From CAYRSS01 sp964426945 (lineage in GTDB: Bacteria > Planctomycetota > Phycisphaerae > UBA1845), in NCBI GenBank assembly GCA_964426945.1, contig CAYRSS010000004.1, positions 62,001 through 126,000 on the forward strand: a stretch of DNA of 64,000 bases, in the 5' to 3' direction. Each line of letters begins with the position of its first letter. The stretch's first letter is position 1. The notes beneath the pieces are model-generated. The model was not told where the DNA came from. It ran no database searches and worked only from the letters and a program-made list of their open reading frames with translations. The translations under genes were made by a program, and so were the position numbers. Shown in pieces: positions 32,114 through 41,231 of the stretch.

Positions 32114-33289
32114 ATGGACGCGACTCGGCGAATCCGGCGGGCCGCCTTCTATCGCGACGCCCTCCTCGGCGACGTCATCCCCTTCTGGCAGCGCCACGCC
32201 CCCGATCGCGACCACGGCGGCTTGTTCACCTGCCTCGACCGCGACGGCAGCGTCTATGCCACCGACAAGCCCGTCTGGATCCTCGGCCGGGCCGCCTGGA
32301 TGTTCGCCACGCTCTACCACGAGGTTGGGCCGCGCGCCGAGTGGCTCGAACTTGCCGCCGACTGCGGCCGGTTCCTCGTCGATCACTGCTTTGACCCGGC
32401 AGGCAAGATGTACTTCCTCGTCACGCGCGAGGGCCGGCCGCTCCGGATGCGCCGATACTGGTTCAGCGAGGTCTTCGGGGTGCTCGCCTTCGCCGCCCTG
32501 GCGCGGGCCACCGGCGACGACGCCTGCCGCGGGAGAATGCGGGAGACGTGGGCACGGCTGCTGGACGCCTTGCGCACGCCGGGCGCGATCGCACCCAAGA
32601 CCGACCCCGCCACGCGGCCGATGAAGAGCCTCTCGCCGCTGATGTGCCTGCTGAACGTCGCCGACACGCTCGTGACCGCAGACCCGCTCCGTGCTTCGGA
32701 TTACGAGGGAGTCATCGACGCCTGCATCCACGAGATCCTGCGCGACTTCGTCGATCGGCGTCGCGGCGCCGTGCTGGAGACTGTCGCTCCGGACGGCACG
32801 CCGCTGGACACCCTCGAAGGACGGCTCCTCAACCCGGGCCACGCGATCGAGTGTGCCTGGTTCATCCTCGCCGTCGCCCGGCGGCGCGGCGACCGGGCGC
32901 TGATCGCGCCCGCGTGCGAGATGCTGACCTGGTCGTTCCAGCGGGGGTGGGACGTCGAGCACGGCGGGCTGCTGTATTTCGTCGACGTGGACGGCAAACC
33001 GCCGGCCTGCCTCGAGCACGACATGAAGCTCTGGTGGCCGCACAGCGAGGCACTCTACGCCGCCCTGCTGGCGCATGAGCTTACCGGCGATGCCGCCTTT
33101 GAGCGGATGTACGAGCAGGTCCACGACTGGACATTCGCCCATTTCCCCGACCAGCAGCACGGCGAGTGGTTCGGCTACCTCGGGCGAGACGGCAGCGTCT
33201 CCAATCGGGCGAAAGGCAATCTCTGGAAGGGCCCGTTCCACATCCCGCGGTCATTACTCCTTTGCGTGCAGCTGCTTGAAGGCCGATGA
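32114..33289 (+). CDS. AGE-family sugar epimerase/isomerase
   Basis: The protein has 391 residues from the ATG at 32114. The alpha/alpha barrel of N-acylglucosamine 2-epimerases is marked by FWQRHAPDRDHGGLFTCLDRDG, KPVWILGRAAWMFATLY, GRLLNPGHAIECAWF and KLWWPHSEALYA; the two catalytic histidines of the family are the ones in NPGHAIE and WPHSEA. Members interconvert N-acetylglucosamine and N-acetylmannosamine or related sugars. Neighbouring GH20 and DUF4434 genes support a role in amino-sugar use. A TATGAT at 32102-32107 would give an almost leaderless transcript. Confidence 0.88.
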   Translation: MDATRRIRRAAFYRDALLGDVIPFWQRHAPDRDHGGLFTCLDRDGSVYATDKPVWILGRAAWMFATLYHEVGPRAEWLELAADCGRFLVDHCFDPAGKMYFLVTREGRPLRMRRYWFSEVFGVLAFAALARATGDDACRGRMRETWARLLDALRTPGAIAPKTDPATRPMKSLSPLMCLLNVADTLVTADPLRASDYEGVIDACIHEILRDFVDRRRGAVLETVAPDGTPLDTLEGRLLNPGHAIECAWFILAVARRRGDRALIAPACEMLTWSFQRGWDVEHGGLLYFVDVDGKPPACLEHDMKLWWPHSEALYAALLAHELTGDAAFERMYEQVHDWTFAHFPDQQHGEWFGYLGRDGSVSNRAKGNLWKGPFHIPRSLLLCVQLLEGR

Positions 33290-33299
33290 CGCGAACCGC

Positions 33300-33328
33300 T
33301 CGACGAGCCCGCCGACCGGGCCTATCTT
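33300..33328 (+). promoter_or_regulatory. Candidate promoter of the transglutaminase-like gene
   Basis: TCGACG (33300-33305), a 17-base spacer and TATCTT (33323-33328), 35 bases before the start codon at 33363. Both boxes match at four of six positions. Confidence 0.4.
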
Positions 33329-33362
33329 GGTAGGCAGGATCGACCCCTCGGAGACCCGTGCC

Positions 33363-34865
33363 ATGTACGCCACACGATGGACGATCGGTCTGGTGTGCTG
33401 GGCAGTCGTCGGCCTGCCGTGTGCAAGCCACGCCGCCGAGCCGGAACAGTCCAAGACCATGACCAGCGTTGAACTCCATGAGTTTCTCACCCGGGCGCGC
33501 GGCTATGTGGAGCGCGGGCAGTTTGCCGAAGCGGAGGCCCTGCTGCGTTCGCGCCTCGCGGACCCTGCGGCGCCGGCCGTTGACCCGATCGCGGTGGAAC
33601 TCGAGGTGATCCGCCGCCTGCGGCACGACTACGCCCTCAGCCCGCAACAGATGCTTGAGCGCATCCGCGCTCTCATCCCCGACGCCACGGCGGAGGATGT
33701 CACCCGCTGGCGACACGCCGGGCTGCTCGAGTTCCGCTTCATCGACGGCGAAGTGCGTTTCTTCCGCCGCGAGGCCACCAACCTGCTGCGGTTTTCCGAG
33801 GAGGCGCGACGGCGCTACACCGCCGACCGCGAAGCGAAGGGGGCGCCGGTGAACCTGCCCGGCGGCTGGAAATTCGGGCTGGTCGACCACCTGGCAAAGG
33901 TGGTCGAGGCCGGCGAGCGGTCCGAGACGCCCGAGGTGATGCCCGTGCAGCACAAGGTGCGCTACACGCTGACCGTAAAGCCGGGCCACCCGCGGATACA
34001 CCCGGGCGCGGTGGTGCGCTGCTGGCTGCCCTTTCCGCAAGTCTACCGCCAGCAGCAGGACGTTCGCCTGCTCGCCGCTTCACCGGGTGAACCGGTCATC
34101 GCACCGGAGGGATCACCGCAGCGCACGGCGTACTTCGAGCGGCGCATCGAGAAGGCGGATGAACCCGTCAGCTTCCAGGTCGAGTTCGCCTTCACCACCC
34201 GCGCGTACTACCCGAAGCTCGACCCGGCGAAGGCCACGGCCTACGACGTGGACTCGGAGCACTACGGTGAGTTCACCGCACCGCGGCTGCCCCATATCGC
34301 GCTGACGCCGGAAGTGCGACACCTCGCCGGGCAGATCACGGCGGGAGAGCGGAACCCGCTGCTGCGGGCCCGGCGGCTCTACCTGTGGGTGTGCGAGAAC
34401 ATCCGCTACTGCGCTGAGCGCGAATACGGCACGATGCCCAGCATCGCCCTCAAGGCGCTGGAGACGCGTCGCGGCGATTGCGGCGTGCAGGGAATGCTGT
34501 TCATCACCCTATGCCGCGCCGCGGGAATCCCCGCGCGGTGGCAGTCTGGCTGGGAAACGCTGCCGCAGGATTGGAACATGCACGACTGGGCCGAGTTCTA
34601 TGTGGAGCCTTGGGGCTGGCTGCCCGCGGATCCGTCGTACGGGCTGATGAACAGCGACGACCCGCGCATCCGCGAGTTCTACTTCGGCCACCTCGACGCC
34701 TACCGCCTGATCGTGAACCTCGACTATGCCCGCGAACTCTCGCCGCCCAAGACCAGCCTGCGCAGCGAGCCGAACGATTTCCAGCGCGGCGAGGTTGAAA
34801 TCGACGGCCACAACCTCTACTTCGACGAGTGGGACTGGAAGTTTGAGTTTGAGACCAAGCCGTAG
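33363..34865 (+). CDS. Exported transglutaminase-like cysteine protein
   Basis: The protein has 500 residues from the ATG at 33363, with a signal peptide (LVCWAVVGLPCASHAAE). The first part, to about residue 180, is helical. The transglutaminase-like core follows, with a beta region (VRYTLTVKPGHPRIHPG) and the triad segment: Cys in RRGDCGVQGML near residue 372, His in NMHDWAEFYVEPWGW near 406 and Asp in LPADPSYG near 423. Such proteins are often peptidases or crosslinkers acting outside the cytoplasm. It lies between the epimerase and GH20 genes. Confidence 0.82.
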   Translation: MYATRWTIGLVCWAVVGLPCASHAAEPEQSKTMTSVELHEFLTRARGYVERGQFAEAEALLRSRLADPAAPAVDPIAVELEVIRRLRHDYALSPQQMLERIRALIPDATAEDVTRWRHAGLLEFRFIDGEVRFFRREATNLLRFSEEARRRYTADREAKGAPVNLPGGWKFGLVDHLAKVVEAGERSETPEVMPVQHKVRYTLTVKPGHPRIHPGAVVRCWLPFPQVYRQQQDVRLLAASPGEPVIAPEGSPQRTAYFERRIEKADEPVSFQVEFAFTTRAYYPKLDPAKATAYDVDSEHYGEFTAPRLPHIALTPEVRHLAGQITAGERNPLLRARRLYLWVCENIRYCAEREYGTMPSIALKALETRRGDCGVQGMLFITLCRAAGIPARWQSGWETLPQDWNMHDWAEFYVEPWGWLPADPSYGLMNSDDPRIREFYFGHLDAYRLIVNLDYARELSPPKTSLRSEPNDFQRGEVEIDGHNLYFDEWDWKFEFETKP

Positions 34866-34867
34866 GA

Positions 34868-35005
34868 ATGGCGGATTGCGGATGGCGGATTGCGGATTGG
34901 CGGACGCCCCTTCATCGGCACTGACGGGCTCGCCTGCGGACCGCGCCTGCGCGGATTCGACCACCCGTCGCCGCCCCGATCGGCAATCGGCAATCTTCGC
35001 CTCCC
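34868..35005 (+). repeat. Imperfect inverted-repeat element at the 5' end of the GH20 gene
   Basis: The left part (34868-34905) is a short tandem series of GCGGATTG-like units. The right part (34977-35005) has the related GATCGGCAATCGGCAAT series in the opposite orientation. Together they can form a stem flanking about 70 bases. The element looks like an intergenic repeat that has become part of the N-terminal coding region. Confidence 0.5.
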
Positions 35006-37821
35006 TCTGGCTACTCGCGGCCTGCGGTACGCAAGCCGTCGCCGACCCCCGCGCTCGCCAGATTCTCGAGCACGGCCCTGTCCGTGTCGTCGTTGAGCCG
35101 CGCCGACCGGGGATGACCATCCTCTACGACGGCGTAGCTGTCAGCACCGGTAGCGAGCTCGTGGCCACCACGCCACCCTGGACGCCCCACTTCTACGTGG
35201 GCCCAACGCCCGAGGCGGTGGCCGGCGCAGAGCGCGAGTCGCTGCCCGGTGGCGCGGTTCGGCTGAAGTTCACCCACCGCGGCGAGCGCGACGCGTTTCT
35301 TGCCACCGAGTCGCTCACGCTGCATCCCGACGGCCGCCTGGAGCAGCTGCTGGAAGCCCGGTTCACCGAGGCGCAAGGCGCTGCGCTGGTGCAGTGGCGT
35401 GTCGGCTCACTGTCCGCGGCGGTGTTCGCCGGATGCGAATACGAAGTGCATGACAGCGCGGGGGCGTCGGTCGCGCGTGGGGTGACTCCGCTGACGCCCG
35501 CGGAAGAGGCCGCGCCGGAGGCCACTGTTGCCCGGAGCTTCGCGGCCATCACCATGCAGTCGCGGATCGGGCCGGTGAGGATCGAAACCGACGCCCCGCG
35601 GCCGTTGGTGATCTATGACTATCGCCGATCGAAGTGGGCGGACGGCCGCGACCCGTTCTTCTGGTTCGGTGATCTCGGGACGAAGCTCACCCCGGGCGAA
35701 TCGATCCGCTATGCCATCACCTGGCACTTCCCGCCGCGCCCGAGCGATGGTGAAGCCCCCAAGCCGCGCCGCGTCCGGCCGAAGGTGACGCGCGTAGCGG
35801 ATGCCCTCTCTCTCGTGCACGAGCCGGAGGCGCCGATCGCAGTCTTTCCCACGCCCAAGTCGATCGAGCTCGACGCCGGCTACGTCTTGCTCCCCGCGGA
35901 CGCGCCGACAGGAAGCGAAGTCCCTGCGATCGCGGCCGCGGCGCAACGGGAACTGGCCGAGCGCTGGTCGGCCCTGCGCCGGCCGGGACGCGGCGCCCGC
36001 GCAGACCTCTTCGCCGACGCCGCCGCGTGCGGCCGCGTGCGGTTCGTCGCGGTGGAGGCGGGTGACAGCTGGGACTTCCCGGCGGAGGGCTACGAACTGC
36101 TCGTTTCAGCGAAGGAGCTGGTCCTGCGCGCCGCCGATGAGGCGGGCCACCGCCACGCCACCCGGACGCTGGTGCAGCTTGCCATCCCGCTGGCGGATGG
36201 CCGCCTGGCGGTCCGCCGCGTCCGGATTCGTGACTGGCCGGCGCTCCCCTTCCGCGGCGTACACTTTTTCACCGGGGGCGGCGGCCCCGGGATTCACGAG
36301 CGGCTGCTGCGCGACGTCGTGGCCATGCTCAAGCTCAATCACGCGGTGATCGAGGCGGAGTATGTCCGCTGGGATGGCCACGAGAACATCCACCACCCGC
36401 GCTACGGCATGTCGAAGGCCGACGCGGCCCGCGTCGTGGCCGCCTGCCGTCGCTACGGCATTGAACCGATTCCGCTGGTCCAGTCGCTGGGCCACTGTCA
36501 GTGGATGTTTGAGAACGACGCCAACCTCGAACTCGCCGAGGATCCCGAAGCGAAGTGGGCCTACTGCGTCACGAACCCCAAGACCTACGACTTTATCTTC
36601 GACGTCTATCGGCAGGCGATCGACCTGTTCCAGCCAAAGTACTTCCACATCGGACACGATGAATTCACCGCCCGCGGCCGCGTCCCGTTTCGTGAATCAA
36701 GCCAGGGCCTGACCGCCGACGAGCTCTTCATGACCGACACGCTGCGTCTGCATCGCTGGCTGGCCGATCGCGGGCTGGTCACGATGATGTGGGGCGACTT
36801 GCTGCTGGGTCCCGGCGAGGCGCCGGACGCCTGCCACGCGAGCTCCGTCGAGTCTGCGCGGGCGCTGCGCGAGCGACTGCCGCGCGACATCGTCATCACT
36901 GACTGGCACTACGCGGTTGCTCAGCCGGCGGCGTTCACCAGCCTGCGCACGTTCCGCGAGGCAGGGCTCGCGACCATCGCGGCCACCTGGGATCGCCCCG
37001 GCAACATCACGGCGTTCGCCCGCGCCGCCGCCGCACAGCAGAGCCGCGGCCTGCTGCAGACGACCTGGGCGGGTCACTCGCTCGACCCCGAGTCCTTCGC
37101 CCGCGAGCGCCGCCAATACGAGGCCTGGGCGCTGGCCGCCGAGGCGGCGTGGAACGCCGATCGAGAGATCCGCACGTCGCCGCATCAGGCCGCGTGGCGT
37201 TTTCAGGAACTCTGGCAGGGGCCCTCTCCGATCGACGCCCCACGCGCCGGCTTCGTGATTGACCTCGCCGATGCCTCCAACGCGGCGATAGGCGGACGGA
37301 ACGAACGGCTGATGCGTGGGCTCGCTCGCGGCGAGCAGCCGATGACCCCGCCGCAGTTCGCCACATTCGCCGGAGCCACCGTCGCGCGCTTCGACCTGCC
37401 CCGGGGCGAGCAGGTACCCGCCCTGGTACTGGCCGGGCGGCTGGCCCGCGATCCCCGCGTTCCGCCTGCAGTCACCTTTGAACTCGCCCTCACGGCGGGG
37501 GAAATTCACCTGCTGACGGCTGCCACTGCCGCTGCCCCCGCGGGAACGCCCATCGCACGGCTCACGGCGGAGTATGCGGAGGGCACCCCGGTGACCCTAG
37601 ATCTGCTCTACGGCGAGCACCTCGCGGCCTATGACGACTTCGCGCCATGCCCCTCCGCCCCCGTCGCCGTCGATCGAAGCGACGACCCGGACCGCCCTTA
37701 CGTCCTTCGAGGTACGATCCTCCACCTGCCGCGCGACCGCGGCCCCCTCCGGGCCCTTCGGATCGAGTCGCTGGACGCCGCCCCATCGCTGGTTGTGCTG
37801 GGCATACTCGCGGCTGACTGA
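34882..37821 (+). CDS. GH20 beta-N-acetylhexosaminidase-like protein
   Basis: The protein has 979 residues from the ATG at 34882, which lies inside the repeat element; no other ATG or GTG precedes the signal segment (SLWLLAACGTQAVAD, lipobox-like LAAC near residue 48). Residues about 300-430 look like the GH20 N-terminal domain (FPTPKSIELDAGYV). The catalytic barrel begins RDWPALPFRGVHFF and carries the Asp-Glu catalytic pair in FHIGHDEF near residues 592-594. The C-terminal 250 residues are beta-rich. GH20 enzymes remove terminal GlcNAc or GalNAc. The first 40 residues may be foreign to the family. Confidence 0.85.
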   Translation: MADCGLADAPSSALTGSPADRACADSTTRRRPDRQSAIFASLWLLAACGTQAVADPRARQILEHGPVRVVVEPRRPGMTILYDGVAVSTGSELVATTPPWTPHFYVGPTPEAVAGAERESLPGGAVRLKFTHRGERDAFLATESLTLHPDGRLEQLLEARFTEAQGAALVQWRVGSLSAAVFAGCEYEVHDSAGASVARGVTPLTPAEEAAPEATVARSFAAITMQSRIGPVRIETDAPRPLVIYDYRRSKWADGRDPFFWFGDLGTKLTPGESIRYAITWHFPPRPSDGEAPKPRRVRPKVTRVADALSLVHEPEAPIAVFPTPKSIELDAGYVLLPADAPTGSEVPAIAAAAQRELAERWSALRRPGRGARADLFADAAACGRVRFVAVEAGDSWDFPAEGYELLVSAKELVLRAADEAGHRHATRTLVQLAIPLADGRLAVRRVRIRDWPALPFRGVHFFTGGGGPGIHERLLRDVVAMLKLNHAVIEAEYVRWDGHENIHHPRYGMSKADAARVVAACRRYGIEPIPLVQSLGHCQWMFENDANLELAEDPEAKWAYCVTNPKTYDFIFDVYRQAIDLFQPKYFHIGHDEFTARGRVPFRESSQGLTADELFMTDTLRLHRWLADRGLVTMMWGDLLLGPGEAPDACHASSVESARALRERLPRDIVITDWHYAVAQPAAFTSLRTFREAGLATIAATWDRPGNITAFARAAAAQQSRGLLQTTWAGHSLDPESFARERRQYEAWALAAEAAWNADREIRTSPHQAAWRFQELWQGPSPIDAPRAGFVIDLADASNAAIGGRNERLMRGLARGEQPMTPPQFATFAGATVARFDLPRGEQVPALVLAGRLARDPRVPPAVTFELALTAGEIHLLTAATAAAPAGTPIARLTAEYAEGTPVTLDLLYGEHLAAYDDFAPCPSAPVAVDRSDDPDRPYVLRGTILHLPRDRGPLRALRIESLDAAPSLVVLGILAAD

Positions 37822-37891
37822 GGCGAGCCCCGGGCGGCGAGCCGGGGAGATGCTGCTGAGCGGGGTGGCCAGCTGCCGGCAGCAGCGGGTG

Positions 37892-38248
37892 TCACGCGGG
37901 CGATCGATGGGGGCAGGCGGCCGTGTTCAGGCAGCCCTCAGCCAGCCGCAGCCGCTCAACAGGGCGCCCGGCGACGAGGTGCTCAGCGACGAGCTCGGCG
38001 ACATCCTCCAGCCGCACGAACCCGTACCACACGGCATCCGGATACACGACGACTGTCGGCCCGTGTTCGCACTGGTCGAGGCAGCCCGCCTGGTTGACGC
38101 GCACGCGCCCGGCGAGGCCGAGACGCTTCACCTCGGCCTTGAGCGCGTCGCGCAGCGGGCCGGCGCCTCGCATGGCGCAGCAACCCCGCGGGTGGCCGAC
38201 CGGCCGCTCGTTGCCGCAGACGAAGACGTGCCTCTCGAACGCGGGCAT
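37892..38248 (-). CDS. Thioredoxin-like [2Fe-2S] ferredoxin
   Basis: The protein has 118 residues. The pattern HVFVCGNERPVGHPRGCC, then AGCLDQCEHGPTVVVYPDAVWY and VAELVAEHLVAG is that of thioredoxin-fold 2Fe-2S ferredoxins such as the C-terminal domains in NuoE-type proteins. Candidate ligands are the Cys in VCGNE, the CC pair and the two Cys of CLDQC. It is transcribed after the ABC permease gene (30-base gap) and may share its operon. It would carry electrons in the cytoplasm; partner unknown. Confidence 0.82.
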   Translation of the reverse strand: MPAFERHVFVCGNERPVGHPRGCCAMRGAGPLRDALKAEVKRLGLAGRVRVNQAGCLDQCEHGPTVVVYPDAVWYGFVRLEDVAELVAEHLVAGRPVERLRLAEGCLNTAACPHRSPA

Positions 38249-38278
38249 GGGTAACGGGTCTCCGGCGGGGCGCCGCGG

Positions 38279-40189
38279 TCACATGCCGGACTGGCGGCGC
38301 ACGATCATGTCGAAGTTGCGGACCAGGCTGCGGTAGATCGAGTAGATGATCGCCGCGTAGATGCCGAGCGAGAAGGTGCTGCCCACCACGAGCGAGACGC
38401 GGACTTTGCCCGCCACGTCACGGTACTTCTGGGCCGACTCGAACAGTCCCGATGGATCCACGATGTAGAGCACGGCGGTGAGCGGCGAGAAGGGGGCGAG
38501 GAACGCCCCCACCTCTTCCCCCGCCGCGCTGACGATCGCCATGCCGACCGCGGAGGCGACCCCGGCCAGCAGCAGCACGGTGGTAATGCTCGATACCGTG
38601 GCCAACAGGTTGGTGCGGCTCTTGAGCGAGATCTGCAGCGCCGTGACGCAGGCAAAGGCGATGAACACCAGCATCAGCGCCGAGACCAGCACCGCGCCCT
38701 CGATCGCCACCGCCGCGTTCCAGCCCGAGGCGATCAGCCCGAAGAGACCAAACCCCAGCAACAGCACCGCCGGGCCGGCGACCAGCGGCGCGCAGAAGCT
38801 CACGAGACCGCGCAGCTTGCCCCAGATGATGTACTTGCTCGTCAACAGCGTGGTGAGCAGCAGGTCAAACGTGCGCGCCTCGCGCTCCTTGGTCATCGAC
38901 GTCGCGGCGGTGTTGGTGGCGATGAGCACGGCGATGACGAACTGAACGAGAAAGATGTAGCTGAGGTTCCGCCGCAGCGACTGCTGCTTCACGGCGAGCG
39001 CCGTGGCGGCGAGCTGCTCCTCGGAGGGACCGCCGAGGACCTTCTGCGAAATCACGCCGGTGGTCTGCAGATCGGTCGCGGCGGCCAGCCCCCCGTCAAA
39101 CCGGTAGAACAGGTACACCGACCCGATGAACCCCGCGGCGATCACCAGCCAGCGCAGCCAGCCGCCGTCCGAAGCCTTGGTCTTCGCCTCGCGCCAGGCG
39201 ATGGGGTTGTTCCACACAATGCGCGGCGGGCGCTTGCGCTCCCCCGCCGGGGCGCGGCCGAGCCGGAGGGCGAACCGGGAGAAGAAGGTGGGCTCGCCGA
39301 CCTTCGACCCGCGTCGCACGAACGCCACGCTCAGGCTGGTCAGCGCAAGGCTGGCCAGCGTGGTCCAGAGGATGTAGCAGGTCGAAGGGCTGGCCAGGGC
39401 AAACCGCGCCAGCGCCCCGTAGCCCCCGAGCTGGCCGGCGGTGGGCGCCTCGACCTGGTTGAGCGCCACCTGCAGCGCCAGGAACGGATGCAGCGGTGTC
39501 AGCCAGCTCATCTTCCGGCCGTCGACGCTGGCCGTAGCCTCCGCCACCCAGGTCCCCTCCCACTGCCCGAGCAGGTAGACGATCAGCAGGTAGAGCGCGA
39601 TAAGCAGGTAGAACGAGAAAATCGTCCGCCGCGTGCCCACGCGGACCATCGCCGTGGCGATCGCCAGCGAACCGGTGAGCAGGGCCGTTGCACCCGACAG
39701 GGCGAAGCTCTCGAACACCTGCGTGGTGGTCACACCGCCGTAGACCATCGTGATCAGGAAGATCGGCAGCCCCGCCAGCAGCAGCATGAAGACGAAAAAC
39801 AAGCGGCTGAGCAGCGAGCCGAAAACGATCTGAGCGCTGCTCAGCGGCGTGGTGAGCAGGATGTTGTAGGTCTGGGCGTCGCGTTCCTGGGTGATGGCGG
39901 ACGCGGTGAACGTGGGCGCCAGAAAAGCGATGAGCGCCAACTGTGTCATCGACGCGAATTTGAAGGTCTGCGAGGCGCCCTTGGCCAGCTCGGCCAGCGA
40001 CGCCCCCGCCCCGCTGGTGGCCTGCAGCAGCGTGAACGCCACGACCACGAACAGCGCGAGCAGGTAGCACACGCGGTACGCCAGGTGGCGCGGCCGGCGC
40101 GACGAGCCGTGCACGACGCGCACGAGGATCGGGTTGGCAGGGATCAGGTGCCAGAACCAGAGCCAGAGCTGGGCGAGGATGGCGTTCAT
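38279..40189 (-). CDS. ABC-2 type transporter permease
   Basis: The protein has 636 residues. Two homologous halves are visible: each has a segment with TKERE/TQERDAQT followed by a PLSSAQIVFGSLLSR or TLLTSKYIIWGKLRG stretch, the mark of ABC-2 permeases of the NatB/GldF kind. About ten to twelve membrane segments are present. Together with the ATPase encoded immediately upstream it should form an exporter. The substrate is unknown. The following gene is the ferredoxin. Confidence 0.85.
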   Translation of the reverse strand: MNAILAQLWLWFWHLIPANPILVRVVHGSSRRPRHLAYRVCYLLALFVVVAFTLLQATSGAGASLAELAKGASQTFKFASMTQLALIAFLAPTFTASAITQERDAQTYNILLTTPLSSAQIVFGSLLSRLFFVFMLLLAGLPIFLITMVYGGVTTTQVFESFALSGATALLTGSLAIATAMVRVGTRRTIFSFYLLIALYLLIVYLLGQWEGTWVAEATASVDGRKMSWLTPLHPFLALQVALNQVEAPTAGQLGGYGALARFALASPSTCYILWTTLASLALTSLSVAFVRRGSKVGEPTFFSRFALRLGRAPAGERKRPPRIVWNNPIAWREAKTKASDGGWLRWLVIAAGFIGSVYLFYRFDGGLAAATDLQTTGVISQKVLGGPSEEQLAATALAVKQQSLRRNLSYIFLVQFVIAVLIATNTAATSMTKEREARTFDLLLTTLLTSKYIIWGKLRGLVSFCAPLVAGPAVLLLGFGLFGLIASGWNAAVAIEGAVLVSALMLVFIAFACVTALQISLKSRTNLLATVSSITTVLLLAGVASAVGMAIVSAAGEEVGAFLAPFSPLTAVLYIVDPSGLFESAQKYRDVAGKVRVSLVVGSTFSLGIYAAIIYSIYRSLVRNFDMIVRRQSGM

Positions 40190-40275
40190 CAGGAGTTACG
40201 AGTTCTCAATGGCCAATTGCAGCCTGCGGATCCGACGACTGCGGAGGATGCTGGTCCGAGCGCGGAGCTTCCTTC

Positions 40276-41205
40276 TCACTGCACAATTCCCTTCGTCATG
40301 CGCATGAACGCCGTCTCAAGGTTGACCTCCTCCTCCGTGACCTCACGGATCTTGAAGTTGTTCTGCAGCAGCAGGTTGATCAGCGGGTTGAAGTTGTGCG
40401 TCTGCTGCTCAAGCTCGATGACGAGCTGGCCGTCCTGCTGGTCGACCTGCTTGATGCCGCGCGTCTTGACGAGCAGCTGGGCGGCGAGGTCCTGCTGCTC
40501 GGCGACGCGGATGTGCACCTTGGTGCCGGTCTTGGCGCGGTTGATGACCTCGCGTACCGGTCCGTGGAACAGCAGGTTGCCTTGCTCGATGATGCCGACG
40601 GTCGTGCACAGCTCGGCGAGCTCCGGCAGGATGTGCGAGCTGATGATGATCGTCTTGCTCATCCGCCGCAGTTCCTTGAGGAGCTCGCGGATTTCGATGC
40701 GAGCGCGGGGGTCGAGGCCGCTGGCCGGCTCGTCGAGCAGGAGCACCTTGGGGTCATGCAGCAGCACCCGCGCGATGGACAGTCGCTGCTGCATCCCGCG
40801 CGAGAGCGAATCGACCAGGGCGTCGCGCTTGTAGACGAGGTCGGTCAGCTCAAGCACGTCGCCCACGACGCGGGCGCGCTGCTTGCCGGCGATGTTGTAC
40901 GAACTGGCGAAGAACTCGAGGTACTCCTGCACCACCATGTCTTCGTACGCGCCGAAAAAGTCGGGCACGTAGCCGATCAGCGGGCGAATCTTGCGTGATT
41001 CATAGCCCACGACATGACCGCAGACGCGGGCCTCGCCCCACGTCGGCTGAAGCAGTGTCGCGAGGATCTTGATGGTTGTGGTCTTGCCCGCGCCATTGGG
41101 GCCGATGTACCCGAAGCACTCGCCTTCCTCGATGTTGAGCTGGAGGTTGTCGAGGGCCACGAGCTTGCCGTAGCGCTTCGTCAGGTTGATCGTCTGGATG
41201 ATCAA
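40276..41205 (-). CDS. ABC transporter ATP-binding protein
   Basis: The protein has 309 residues, typical of NatA/CcmA-type ATPases. Walker A is GPNGAGKTTT, the signature is LSRGMQQRLSIARV, and Walker B is KVLLLDEPASGLDPRAR, followed by the switch histidine in IIISSHILPE. The C-terminal 80 residues are an extra domain (VHIRVAEQQDLAAQLL to EEEVNLETAFMRM). It is encoded between the large membrane protein (26-base gap) and the permease (86-base gap), giving a three-gene export operon. Confidence 0.93.
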   Translation of the reverse strand: MIIQTINLTKRYGKLVALDNLQLNIEEGECFGYIGPNGAGKTTTIKILATLLQPTWGEARVCGHVVGYESRKIRPLIGYVPDFFGAYEDMVVQEYLEFFASSYNIAGKQRARVVGDVLELTDLVYKRDALVDSLSRGMQQRLSIARVLLHDPKVLLLDEPASGLDPRARIEIRELLKELRRMSKTIIISSHILPELAELCTTVGIIEQGNLLFHGPVREVINRAKTGTKVHIRVAEQQDLAAQLLVKTRGIKQVDQQDGQLVIELEQQTHNFNPLINLLLQNNFKIREVTEEEVNLETAFMRMTKGIVQ

Positions 41206-41231
41206 GAGCGCGGTCCTCTCGCCGGCGATGA

